Source of the DNA: Synergistaceae bacterium
Lineage (GTDB): Bacteria > Synergistota > Synergistia > Synergistales > Synergistaceae
NCBI GenBank assembly: GCA_031269875.1
Contig: JAISYM010000043.1
Location: forward strand, 1-64,000
Direction of reading: 5' to 3'
Length of the DNA: 64,000 nucleotides
Shown: in pieces, positions 17,409-25,995 of the stretch
Numbering within the stretch: the stretch's first letter is position 1
Layout: each line of letters opens with the position of its first letter
The notes under the pieces: generated by a model
What the model saw: the letters and a program-made list of their open reading frames with translations, nothing else
Database searches by the model: none
Told to the model about the DNA's origin: nothing
Position numbers and translations under genes: made by a program

Positions 17409-18541
17409 AATGCCGCCTCCCTTTTGGGTGTCGTGTCAAGCAGTCCGCCGTACAGCTCCTCGTGCTTTGCCAGCAGGTTCTCTATTCTCCATTCCGGGTC
17501 TGGTTTCGCCGGCGGCAGCGGGTCGCTTGCGACGCGAAGGATGGCGTCGCGGAGCGCGTATACGTCGCCCACGGGATAAAGGAGACCTCTGTCCGGGAGT
17601 ACGACGTCGCGTATGCCTCTGGCGTCCGCGCCAATTATAGGAGTACCGATACAGGCCGACTCCATCAGCGAGCGCGCGAGACCCTCCTGTCCCGACGTCA
17701 GGATCGCGGCGCGCGAAGCGCGCAGGAGGCGCGGTATGTCGCTCCTGAAGCCCAGGAAGTGCGCGCGCTTTGCTACATTGAGGCTCTTCGCGAGTTCCTT
17801 CGTCTCGTCGAGCAGGGGGCCTTCACCGGCGAACGCTATATGTATTTCCTTTTTCTTCGAGAGCGCAAGGGCCTCTATCGCGTCCTTGTGCCTCTTGCGG
17901 GGGATGAATTCCGCGATCATTGTGTAAAGCGCGTCCTCCGGTGCCATCCCCAATTCAGCGCGGATTGCCTCCGTTTCGCCCGTGCCTGACCGTGTCTTAT
18001 CGTATTTTGAGAAGTCGAGGCCTATGCCCGGCATATAGCAGAGAGCCGAATCGCTCGCGATGTGATATTTTTTAGCGCCCTCGAAATCATCGCGATTGAT
18101 AACCACCAGCTTGTCTGTCCAGTGTCCCGCAATGCGTTCGAGCGTCTTGAACGCAAAGTTTCGCGCCGGCGAGCCGCCCCTGTGAAAGTGAAATCCGTGG
18201 GCGGTGTAGACGACTTTCAAACCTGACGCGCGCATCCCTCGGAGAGCCGCGCGCGTCACGAACGCGGCCACCGGGGTATGGACGTGAACGATATCGTAAG
18301 AGCCGCGCTCCGCCGCTTCACGGATGCGGGCGCACTCGCCGAGGTTTGCGGGGGCTAAGGGGTTCCTGTTCCAGTTTATGTCCAGAAGCTCGTCGAAGTG
18401 TCCCGCCAGTTCCGGCGACGACGTGACGCCGCGCGCCATCGCGTCCACCCTCCAGCCCTTTTGTCTGAAAAAGTCCGCGTACGGCAGCAAAAACGCCCTG
18501 ATAGTTTCCGGTACGGTCGTCGCAATCAGGAGCCTTGGCAT
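17405..18541 (-). CDS. family 4 glycosyltransferase
   Basis: GT-B fold retaining transferase of about 378 aa in the PglA/CapM group. N-terminal MPRLLIATTVPETIRAFLLP, then DIVHVHTPVAAFVTR and the acceptor-side AHGFHFHRG motif; the C-terminal half has the donor site EFIPRKRHKDAIEAL and the ESACIGTPIIG...GIRDVV stretch with its EX7E-like glutamates. The open frame extends upstream to 18679, but ATG 18541 gives the family N-terminus. It overlaps the FkbH gene by 16 bases. In PglA-type systems this enzyme adds the second sugar to an undecaprenyl-diphospho sugar, fitting the PglC-like gene upstream. Confidence 0.85.
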   Translation of the reverse strand: MPRLLIATTVPETIRAFLLPYADFFRQKGWRVDAMARGVTSSPELAGHFDELLDINWNRNPLAPANLGECARIREAAERGSYDIVHVHTPVAAFVTRAALRGMRASGLKVVYTAHGFHFHRGGSPARNFAFKTLERIAGHWTDKLVVINRDDFEGAKKYHIASDSALCYMPGIGLDFSKYDKTRSGTGETEAIRAELGMAPEDALYTMIAEFIPRKRHKDAIEALALSKKKEIHIAFAGEGPLLDETKELAKSLNVAKRAHFLGFRSDIPRLLRASRAAILTSGQEGLARSLMESACIGTPIIGADARGIRDVVLPDRGLLYPVGDVYALRDAILRVASDPLPPAKPDPEWRIENLLAKHEELYGGLLDTTPKREAAL

Positions 18542-20214
18542 GGCATCGTCCGGTATATGTCCTTTTTTTCGCGAACGCGGACAGCGACTGTCCTGCTCGG
18601 CGCCGCGTCCGCGGAAAGCGCGTACTTCACCCCGCCGTTCTCGGTGCGGCCTGTTACCAGGTAACCCATTTTCTCCCAAAAATCGCGAACGGCCTCGTTC
18701 TTGCCGGTAGGCTGATAGAGCGCCTCTATTTCCGAAACGCCGGCATCGCGCAGGTCTTGCTCTATCGCGCTTAAAAAGGCGCTTTCGACGCCGCGTCCCA
18801 TAACCCTGCAGCTCATAAGGAACACATCTATCGAGGCCGTTTTATGGGGCTCGCCCGAAAGCCTTGCCACGCAAAGGGCGATGTTCCCGTACTCTCCGAA
18901 GCGGTCGCGAAGCTCGCCTATGCAGCACTTAATCGACGGGTCAGCCGCCATTTCCTTCATCTGCGCCTCCGAGTATCTGATGGATGTGAGGTTGAACTGG
19001 TTCGTCTTCTGGGTGAGCTGTGACGCGCGGGAGATATTGCTCCTCGACAGCCCCTCGATCGAGAGCGTCATATCAAGTGAGGCCAGGTATTCATCCAGGC
19101 TCGCGAATGAGCTCATGTATTCGCGCCTGTCCGCCTCAGCCCGATACTGCTCGGTCTTTACCCTGTCCTCATCCGTCGATCTGAACTGGAGGAAATAGTC
19201 CCGCGCCGTTTCGATCATAAAATTTTCGAGCTGCGCCGAGTCGGACGGGAAGTTAGGAACAGCCACTTCGGGGAACGCTATCTGCATAGTCTCGCGCTCG
19301 ACGGGGTTGTCGTCGATAAAGACGAAGGAGTCGACGCCGATGTTTAACTCCTTCGATATCGAGAGGAGGTTCTCCGGTTTGGGCGCCCAGTTGGCCCTTA
19401 TTGCGGCGAAATCTTGTTCCTTGAGCAGCATGGCCGGGTGTTCTCTTATTCCGGTCATCGCGTCCTCCATATTATTTTTGGAGATTATCGCCAGCAGTAC
19501 GCCGCTCTCCTTCAGATCCAGCACCCTGCGCTGAAAATCACGGAAGCGCGAGCCGGAACCGGTTAAATCCAAATGTACGCCCTCAACGCCGAGTTCTCCT
19601 ATCGCGCCGCCCCAGAGCGTTCCGTCGAGATCCAGCGCGAGGCACTTTCTCCTTGCGCCGATAATGGCCCTCCGAATCCTCGCCATCTCAGCCGCGATAG
19701 CCTCCTCGCCGCTCTTTGAAAACGGAAGCGAACCCATGTACCATACCCTATTGTTGTAAAAGTGCTTTCTTCCTATGGCGGACGCCATCTCTCCAAGATC
19801 GATGAGCGGTATTCCGCGCCGTTCCATCTCCTCGCGCCAGAACGCGGAGGCGTATGGCTCGAATGCGCGGGAGACGAGCGGGCGTATTTTATTGATGGGA
19901 ATGTCGAGGGTGGAGACGACAAAGACCGTCTTTTCGCGGTTTGCGGCGGCCTGCCCTATCGCGTCCGCCATCGGGGCGAGCGCGGCCTTGGCCTCCTCGG
20001 GCGAACCCGCTCCGTCCTCTCCGAACAGCGAGGTCCCGTGCAGTATTATGAAGGCAATCTCAGGGTTGTTCGAGTAGAGCTCGGATTCAGGATCCGCCAG
20101 CTCCTGCAGCCATGTATTGTACCCGCCTGGACTGTATACCTCCTCGCGCACGTCCTTATTGAGCCTCATTGCCAAGGAGGTTACTGTGACGTTGGAGAGA
20201 AGCGCGATGGTCAT
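18526..20214 (-). CDS. FkbH-like HAD-family acyl-carrier loading protein
   Basis: A 562-aa protein with three parts: an N-terminal SGNH-like region (residues 1-185, beginning ALLSNVTVT), a HAD domain with DLDGTLWGG (Asp195, Asp197) and FIDDNPVERE, and a C-terminal GNAT-like part (about 420-545, ending in PTGKNEAVRDFWEKMGY). FkbH relatives dephosphorylate 1,3-bisphosphoglycerate and load glyceryl onto an acyl carrier protein. The next gene upstream in the operon is a small ACP, so the pair likely makes a three-carbon acyl-ACP used to decorate an amino sugar of the glycan. Whether the acyl unit is glyceryl, and what transfers it, cannot be seen here. Confidence 0.8.
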   Translation of the reverse strand: MTIALLSNVTVTSLAMRLNKDVREEVYSPGGYNTWLQELADPESELYSNNPEIAFIILHGTSLFGEDGAGSPEEAKAALAPMADAIGQAAANREKTVFVVSTLDIPINKIRPLVSRAFEPYASAFWREEMERRGIPLIDLGEMASAIGRKHFYNNRVWYMGSLPFSKSGEEAIAAEMARIRRAIIGARRKCLALDLDGTLWGGAIGELGVEGVHLDLTGSGSRFRDFQRRVLDLKESGVLLAIISKNNMEDAMTGIREHPAMLLKEQDFAAIRANWAPKPENLLSISKELNIGVDSFVFIDDNPVERETMQIAFPEVAVPNFPSDSAQLENFMIETARDYFLQFRSTDEDRVKTEQYRAEADRREYMSSFASLDEYLASLDMTLSIEGLSRSNISRASQLTQKTNQFNLTSIRYSEAQMKEMAADPSIKCCIGELRDRFGEYGNIALCVARLSGEPHKTASIDVFLMSCRVMGRGVESAFLSAIEQDLRDAGVSEIEALYQPTGKNEAVRDFWEKMGYLVTGRTENGGVKYALSADAAPSRTVAVRVREKKDIYRTMPCQGS

Positions 20215-20229
20215 AGTATCACCCGCCCG

Positions 20230-20433
20230 TTATTCGCCCGCCATCGCGAGTATATCGGCCGCGGAACGAATTTCGGCTATCCTCTCGAACGGTATCGCGA
20301 TACCCTCCTCGTCCAGGGCCATCACGATTTGAAGGGTCTTCAGCGAATCCCACGAAGGGTTGTTGTCCATGGACGTCTCCATCGAGGCGTCAGGCAGAAT
20401 TTTACGCATGATTTCTATTATCTTGTCCTTCAC
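20230..20433 (-). CDS. acyl carrier protein (small, glycan locus)
   Basis: A 67-aa four-helix carrier protein. Its phosphopantetheine attachment site is WDSLKTLQIV with Ser30 in the canonical DSL. It is acidic and shorter than the fatty-acid ACP (about 77 aa), as is common for dedicated carriers beside FkbH proteins. The start overlaps the stop of the sugar transferase gene by four bases, and the FkbH gene begins 15 bases after its stop. Role: holds the acyl unit loaded by FkbH until it is moved to the sugar (inference from context). Confidence 0.82.
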   Translation of the reverse strand: MKDKIIEIMRKILPDASMETSMDNNPSWDSLKTLQIVMALDEEGIAIPFERIAEIRSAADILAMAGE

Positions 20434-21053
20434 TTATCATCGCTCCTGTCGCGTCCGCCCAAAAAACGGGGCATTGTGGCCTCTCCTTGTGCAGAGACGC
20501 CCTCCCGCGAGAGGGCTTTCTTTATTGTAAGCAGGATTATCCTGACGTCAAGCATGACGCCTCTGTTTTCGACATACCAAACGTCCAGCGCGAACTTTTC
20601 ACGCCACGATATGGCGTTGCGGCCGTTGATTTGCGCCCAGCCCGTTATCCCGGGCGGCGCGTCGAGCCTCCTGCGCTCGGTTTCGCTGTAAAGCGGCACA
20701 TATTCCATAAGAAGCGGGCGAGGCCCGACGATGCTCATATCGCCCCTGATGACGTTCCAGAGCTGCGGGAGTTCGTCGATGCTCGTCCTCCGGAGCCAAC
20801 GTCCAAAATCCGTAAGACGTTCCCCGTCCGGGAGAAGCTCGCCGGACGCGTCACGTTCGTCCGTCATCGACCTGAACTTGTACAGGAGGAACGACTCACC
20901 GTCCTTTCCCGCTCTGGGCTGCGTGAAGACGGCGGGAGGGCCCATCTTCCGCCTTATCATGGCGGCTGCCCATACCATGATGGGCGATAAGAGGAGCAGC
21001 CCGAGAACCGAGCAGAATAGGTCCATCAACCTTTTCGTTACCCTGTAGAACAC
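20430..21053 (-). CDS. PglC/WcaJ-type initiating sugar phosphate transferase
   Basis: Small monotopic phosphoglycosyl transferase of 207 aa that moves a sugar 1-phosphate from a UDP-sugar to undecaprenyl phosphate, the first membrane step of glycan assembly. It has a re-entrant hydrophobic helix (residues 10-33 with the Ser-Pro kink LLLSPIMVW), YKFRSMTDE, and the catalytic Asp93-Glu94 dyad in SIDELPQLWNV, then GDMSIVGPRPLL and PGITGWAQINGRN. Size and sequence match the single-domain PglC group (bacillosamine-type sugars) better than the large WbaP. It follows the aminotransferase that would make a 4-amino sugar. Confidence 0.88.
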   Translation of the reverse strand: MFYRVTKRLMDLFCSVLGLLLLSPIMVWAAAMIRRKMGPPAVFTQPRAGKDGESFLLYKFRSMTDERDASGELLPDGERLTDFGRWLRRTSIDELPQLWNVIRGDMSIVGPRPLLMEYVPLYSETERRRLDAPPGITGWAQINGRNAISWREKFALDVWYVENRGVMLDVRIILLTIKKALSREGVSAQGEATMPRFLGGRDRSDDK

Positions 21054-21059
21054 CGCGCC

Positions 21060-22199
21060 CTACCGAATGGCTCCTCGAACCAACCGTATGACGAGCGCCT
21101 GATCCTCTAAAGACAGGTTCGATCCGGACGGCAGACAGAGACCGTTTTCGAACAGGCGGCGGCTCTGGTCACCGTCGTGTTCGTAATACTTTGCGCCCAT
21201 GAATACGGGCTGCAGGTGCATGGGCTTCCAGACCGAGCGCGATTCGATGTTTTCCCGGGCGAGCGCGTCCATTATCTTTAAATTTGTCGTGCCGGCAAGG
21301 CCCGGGTCTACGGTTAGCGTCGTAAGCCAGCGATTTGACCTGCTATGCGGGGACTCCGGCATGAACGAGATCCCAGGCAGATCGCCGAGCCCTTTCCTGT
21401 ACCGATCGAAGATGGCCCTGCGCCTGGCGACCCTGTCCTCTAACAGCTTTAGCTGCGCTCTGCCTATGCCGGCAAGGATGTTGCTCATGCGGAAGTTGTA
21501 GCCCAGTTCAGAGTGCTGATACCACGGCGCTTTTTCCCGAGCCTGAGTCGACCGGAAGCGGGCTTTGGCGATGGCCTCCTCGTCGTCCGAGAGGAGCATC
21601 CCTCCGCCGGACGTCGTTATGATCTTGTTCCCGTTAAAGGAGTAAAAGCCGAACGCGCCGAACGACCCGGTTGGTCTGCCTTTGTACAGAGAGCCTGCGG
21701 ATTCGGCTGCATCCTCTATGACCGGGACGCCGCGCTCCCCGCACAGCGGAAGAATTTGGTCCATGTCGCAGGGCTGCCCGTAGAGGTTGACCAGTATGAC
21801 CGCCTTCGGCTTTTGCCCGGACGACTCGGCGTCCCTAAACGCGCGTTCCAGAGCCTGCGGGGATATATTCCACGAGTCCGGGTCCGAGTCTATGAAGACG
21901 GGAACGCCGCCCATTTGAACAAGTGGGGCGAGCGACGCCACGAATGTCAGGGAAGAACAGAAAAATAAGTCGCCGGGCTTTATGTCGAGCGCCTTAGCGG
22001 CCAGGTGAACCGCGGCGGTGCCGGAAACCAACGCGAGCGCGGCCTTTACGCCGGCCGCCTCCGCGCACTCGCGCTCAAAATTTTCGACGTGGGGACCAAG
22101 CGGCGCTATCCAGTTTGTGTCAAACGCCTCCTGTATGTATTCCATCTCCCTGCCGCCCATGTGAGGCGGCGAAAGGTAAATCCTCTCTCTCTCGGGCAT
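21060..22199 (-). CDS. DegT/DnrJ/EryC1/StrS sugar aminotransferase (PglE-like)
   Basis: PLP-dependent aminotransferase of 379 aa adding an amino group to a keto sugar nucleotide. The PLP lysine is Lys192 in FYSFNGNKIITT, the ring-contacting Asp163 lies in VIEDAAES, and the phosphate clasp is LVSGTAAVHLA. The N-terminus YLSPPHMGGREMEYI and W[IV]APLGP are typical of PglE-like UDP-4-amino-4,6-dideoxy-GlcNAc transaminases. It leads the minus-strand operon aminotransferase-pglC-ACP-fkbH-GT4-galE. No PglF-like 4,6-dehydratase or PglD acetyltransferase is in the window, so the keto substrate must be made elsewhere. Confidence 0.87.
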   Translation of the reverse strand: MPERERIYLSPPHMGGREMEYIQEAFDTNWIAPLGPHVENFERECAEAAGVKAALALVSGTAAVHLAAKALDIKPGDLFFCSSLTFVASLAPLVQMGGVPVFIDSDPDSWNISPQALERAFRDAESSGQKPKAVILVNLYGQPCDMDQILPLCGERGVPVIEDAAESAGSLYKGRPTGSFGAFGFYSFNGNKIITTSGGGMLLSDDEEAIAKARFRSTQAREKAPWYQHSELGYNFRMSNILAGIGRAQLKLLEDRVARRRAIFDRYRKGLGDLPGISFMPESPHSRSNRWLTTLTVDPGLAGTTNLKIMDALARENIESRSVWKPMHLQPVFMGAKYYEHDGDQSRRLFENGLCLPSGSNLSLEDQALVIRLVRGAIR

Positions 22200-22400
22200 A
22201 TTGGTTCCCTCCGCATCTTTTATATCACCACAAACGCATTTTAATTGCTCAAGGCAATATTGCGCAACATAACAACCAAACTACTAAACAAAATACCGCA
22301 GTGTTGCTTGACTAAAAACGGCAAGCTGGTATCGTAAGGAACGATTGCGATTACAGATACTGATTTGCTATCATACCAGAAAAGGTGGCGATTTCACTTT

Positions 22401-23483
22401 ATGTTTGGCCTTGTTCAAGCCTTTAAAACAAAGTCAGTGAATTCACTATGCGTTATTATTGCGCTTATTCTGTCCGCGGCGTTCCCGTTTTTGGCTTTCG
22501 ATATACCGGCCTCCGCCTCTGTGTATCTTAGAGAGAATCCTGAACTGCTCATGTTTACGATACATATTCCGGCTGAGCTCGGGGAACAGGCGAAGGTGAT
22601 ATTTCCCGACGGGCGGTCCATCGATGTGGGGAAAGTGCGGGGCGTGCCGATTAAGAGCAGATATCCGGGTTTTACGGCGAGCAAGTATGGGATAGGAGGC
22701 CAGGTGATAGCGTCCGCCGCCAACGCGCACCACATACAGGTATCGGTGGAGGGCGGTCTTGGCCGGACGATCAGCCTGATTCCCTCTGAGACATTCGTCG
22801 CGGCGTCCGGCATGGGGACTTCTTTCGTTGTTGAGGGCGTCGGCGGCGCGGGGTTGTGGGGCAGATACGCGCCGTTTGTGGGCAGTCCCGTGTACATAAT
22901 AAATCAGGTTGGCGTGCCTGTCCTGTTTAACAGCATGGATCTGTTCAAGTACGCTAAGGCGATCGAGATTCGTGTATACGAGCCTGAAGATGAGATAGAC
23001 TACATCGAAATAGAGAACAAAGAGGGCGGTCTGGCTTGGTATCACGACGGGAAGGGCGATCACCAGTTCGCGGTCGTCGAGAGCGGCGTGACCGGGACCG
23101 GGCGCTTCGAGGGAAGCCTATATCAAAGTCTCGGCAAAGTCCGCGCCAATCACCCGGGCGTCATCTGCGTCTCGACGACGAATAAATACGATATCGGCGG
23201 TTTTCAGATAGTCCCTCTCACGCACACATACTCCAAGGAGATGCAGAAAACGCGCAGGATGAGCCAATATATAGTCTTAAGGGGCATAGACTTCGAGGAT
23301 TTGACCGGGCATGCCCCGTTCTTCAGGGGATACATACGTCCAAGCGAGTCAGAAGACGCCTTGAGCCGCGTCGGAAGCGTAGTGTGCATGATCGGCGGGC
23401 AGTGGCGCGAATTGCCGCTCATTTCCGGCCTTACGGAGGGCAGCCTGGCCGATGTAGAGGCCTTCAGAATTTTTCTCAGGTGA
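22401..23483 (+). CDS. exported protein of unknown function
   Basis: A 360-aa protein with a signal peptide: a hydrophobic run (SLCVIIALILSAAFPFLAF) ending in ASAS near residue 38. No family is recognised. The mature part is rich in beta-prone, Gly- and Val-containing segments and contains paired motifs such as VIFPDGRSIDVG and GFTASKYGIGGQVIAS, with few cysteines, consistent with a periplasmic or surface beta protein. The start chosen is ATG 22401, 12 bases after AAAGGTGG; TTG 22365 is in frame but would put charged residues before the signal. It is divergent from the glycan operon (200-base gap) and stands alone ahead of the chemotaxis receptor. Confidence 0.6.
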   Translation: MFGLVQAFKTKSVNSLCVIIALILSAAFPFLAFDIPASASVYLRENPELLMFTIHIPAELGEQAKVIFPDGRSIDVGKVRGVPIKSRYPGFTASKYGIGGQVIASAANAHHIQVSVEGGLGRTISLIPSETFVAASGMGTSFVVEGVGGAGLWGRYAPFVGSPVYIINQVGVPVLFNSMDLFKYAKAIEIRVYEPEDEIDYIEIENKEGGLAWYHDGKGDHQFAVVESGVTGTGRFEGSLYQSLGKVRANHPGVICVSTTNKYDIGGFQIVPLTHTYSKEMQKTRRMSQYIVLRGIDFEDLTGHAPFFRGYIRPSESEDALSRVGSVVCMIGGQWRELPLISGLTEGSLADVEAFRIFLR

Positions 23484-23598
23484 TTTTCATCTTTTTCTAA
23501 ATTATATGGCAATAAAGATAGTGTTCATTGCGACATGAGGGCGTTTTTGTGTTAATATCCTTTTACAAAAATATCTGCAAACAAAGGGGCTGATTAGG

Positions 23599-25371
23599 AT
23601 GTCGTGGTTCAGGAATATGAAGACTATTGGCAAGATTATGTCGTGCGTGACCCTGATGCTTATCCTTCTGATAGTGGTTTCATACTTGGCTTATCGATCT
23701 GGCAAGAATATGGAGGACGCCATGGTGCTCCTCTACGATGATTTCGCGTCCCCAGCGATTTACATGAGCCAGGCACAGTCGGACGCGCACGAGGCTAGGT
23801 ACATCGTCATGTCGAGCGTCCAAGAGATCGACGAAAGCGTGTCGAGGACGTACCAGGCCGAGATAGTCGAAAGAAGAAGGCAAGTGGCCGACGCGATAGC
23901 CCGGTATAAAAAGACCAACATGACCGAAGAGGAGAAGGTGATCCTGGCCCGCCTGGAAGCTGCGAGGGCAAAGATTGGCCCGATTCAGGACGAGGCGCTC
24001 AGATTGGGAGTGGAGAACAAGAACGAGGAGGGCTACGCCCTGCTCGCGACGCCGGAGATGGGCGCTCTGGAGAAAGAATACTTCGGCTGCTATGGGGAAC
24101 TTACGGATCTTCTGATGAATCTGGCGGACAAGACCAAGCTTGCGTCGATCGAAAACGCGAGCGCTTCGATCCGGCTGACTTTGATCCTTTCTGCGATAGC
24201 CGTTGTCGTGGGCGCACTGGCCGGATTACTGATAGCGAGGATGATAACGAACCCGCTGAAGACGCTCCGCGAGGGCGTGGAGAAGTTCGCGCACGGTGAC
24301 CTCACGGTGTCCCTCAAGAGCGAGGGTAAGGATGAAATCGCGCAGGTCGGAACGGCGCTCGATGACATGTCGTCCGCGCTGAACCGGGTTATCGGCGCCG
24401 TGAACGAAGGAAGCCGCAATATCGCGGAGACCGCGCATGAATTTTCCGCCGCGGCCCAGGAAACAAACGCCTCCGTGGAAGAATTTAGGGCGAACATCGA
24501 GGATATGGGCTCCAACTTGGACAAGCTGGCGGCGTCGGGCGAAGAGGTAAACGCTTCCGTTGAGGAGGTTGCCGCGGGCGCACAGGCAACCGCCGAAAAG
24601 GGCACAAATATCGCCCGCAAGGTCGACGAGGCCATTACTGCCGGGGATTCGGGCGTAGACGCGGTCAAGCGTGTGGTCGGAGGCATCAGCGAGGTCGAGA
24701 AGTCATCGACCGCTACGACGACGGCCGTGCTGGAGCTTGGCAACAGGGCGCGCCAGATACAGGGCTTTGTGTCCCAGATAGGCGGCATAGCGGATCAGAC
24801 AAACCTCCTGGCGCTCAATGCCGCGATAGAGGCCGCCCGCGCCGGCGACGCCGGGCGGGGCTTTGCCGTAGTCGCCGAGGAAGTTCGTAAACTCGCCGAG
24901 GACAGCAATGTCGCGGCTAAGAATATCGCGGATCTTGCCTCGAAGATAACGAGTGAGCTCGATTCCATCGTGAACTTCTCCCAGGCAAACGTCGAAAAAT
25001 CGACAAGGGCAAAAGAGCTCTCGGCCGACACGGAATCCGCTATCAACAAGATGATAGAATATCTGAGGGAAATAGCGTCCTCGACGCAGGATCTCGCGGC
25101 GGTTGCCCAGGAACAGGCCGCTTCCAGCGAGGAGATAGCGGAGACGATACAGAATATGTCCGTAAGGATAAGCGATACCGCGAAAGCCGGCGACAATATC
25201 AGAACGAGCGTCGTAGAGGTGGCCGGTGCTGCCGAACGCATCGCGCAGGGAGCGGAGGGCCTGACGAACCTTTCCGCCGAGTTGCAGGAGGAACTCGCGT
25301 TTTTCACCCTCGCCGGACATAAGGAGTACAACCCCACCCGCGCTGACCGCTTGCGCGCGCTTCCGGGTTAG
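23599..25371 (+). CDS. methyl-accepting chemotaxis protein
   Basis: A 590-aa transmembrane receptor. TM1 lies at about residues 12-32, a periplasmic helical sensor (4HB_MCP-like, with [15 protein letters not shown]) at 33-190, TM2 at about 194-214 ([19 protein letters not shown]), a HAMP domain at 215-270, and a long signalling coiled coil with the CheA/CheW contact tip [22 protein letters not shown] near 400. There is no CheR-binding pentapeptide at the C-terminus. The ligand is unknown. No che genes flank it, but a CheV lies about 28 kb downstream in the same window. Confidence 0.93.
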   Translation: MSWFRNMKTIGKIMSCVTLMLILLIVVSYLAYRSGKNMEDAMVLLYDDFASPAIYMSQAQSDAHEARYIVMSSVQEIDESVSRTYQAEIVERRRQVADAIARYKKTNMTEEEKVILARLEAARAKIGPIQDEALRLGVENKNEEGYALLATPEMGALEKEYFGCYGELTDLLMNLADKTKLASIENASASIRLTLILSAIAVVVGALAGLLIARMITNPLKTLREGVEKFAHGDLTVSLKSEGKDEIAQVGTALDDMSSALNRVIGAVNEGSRNIAETAHEFSAAAQETNASVEEFRANIEDMGSNLDKLAASGEEVNASVEEVAAGAQATAEKGTNIARKVDEAITAGDSGVDAVKRVVGGISEVEKSSTATTTAVLELGNRARQIQGFVSQIGGIADQTNLLALNAAIEAARAGDAGRGFAVVAEEVRKLAEDSNVAAKNIADLASKITSELDSIVNFSQANVEKSTRAKELSADTESAINKMIEYLREIASSTQDLAAVAQEQAASSEEIAETIQNMSVRISDTAKAGDNIRTSVVEVAGAAERIAQGAEGLTNLSAELQEELAFFTLAGHKEYNPTRADRLRALPG

Positions 25372-25389
25372 GGAAGGTTTTTTAAGTTT

Positions 25390-25959
25390 ATGGCAAAAGT
25401 TTCCGTTTACGATAACATGCGGGACGAGTTTACCGCTGGTTATTTGCAGGTTTACACCGGTGACGGCAAAGGGAAGACGACCGCTGCGATAGGACTCGCC
25501 GTGAGGGCTGTAGGGGCAGGACTGAATGTATTCTTCGCTCAGTTCATCAAGTGCGGGAAGTACAGCGAGATAGAGGCGCTTGAGAAGATGTCCGGCGAGG
25601 GACTTGGCACTTTGACTTGCAGACAGTATGGGCTGGGATGTTTCATCATGAGAGCCCCGACCGAGGAGGACAAGTCCGCCGCTAGAAACGGCCTGGAGGA
25701 CGCCGCGAGCGAGATGAAAAGCGGGCGGTATCGGCTGGTCGTCCTTGACGAAGCCAACGTGGCCGTGAAGCTCGGGCTTCTGGACGAGGGGGAGCTGCTT
25801 CGTTTCGTGGAAGCGCGCCCGGACGACACGGAGCTCGTCATAACGGGCAGGGGCGCTCCCGCTTCGCTGATCGAGAGGGCTGATCTCGTCACTGAAATGA
25901 GGGAGATCAAGCACTATTACAGCGGGGGCGTTCGGGCCCGAAAGGGTATAGAGAGCTGA
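25390..25959 (+). CDS. cobO: cob(I)yrinic acid a,c-diamide adenosyltransferase
   Basis: CobO/BtuR-type ATP:corrinoid adenosyltransferase of 189 aa forming the Co-C bond of adenosylcobalamin. The P-loop variant GDGKGKTTAAIG starts at residue 24, and VLDEANVAVKLGLL holds the Walker B-like acidic residues; the FAQFIKCGKYSE segment is also typical. It starts 18 bases after the receptor gene. No other cobalamin genes are near, so it may serve corrinoid salvage and B12-dependent fermentation enzymes. Confidence 0.9.
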   Translation: MAKVSVYDNMRDEFTAGYLQVYTGDGKGKTTAAIGLAVRAVGAGLNVFFAQFIKCGKYSEIEALEKMSGEGLGTLTCRQYGLGCFIMRAPTEEDKSAARNGLEDAASEMKSGRYRLVVLDEANVAVKLGLLDEGELLRFVEARPDDTELVITGRGAPASLIERADLVTEMREIKHYYSGGVRARKGIES

Positions 25960-25995
25960 TGGGGCGTTCCATAGTTTTCGGGAGAGTGATTTTTT

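Noticed and set aside
24703-25914. 403-codon minus-strand frame opposite the chemotaxis receptor and cobO
   Set aside because: Long only because both genes are GC-rich; it crosses two well-supported genes and has no family features.
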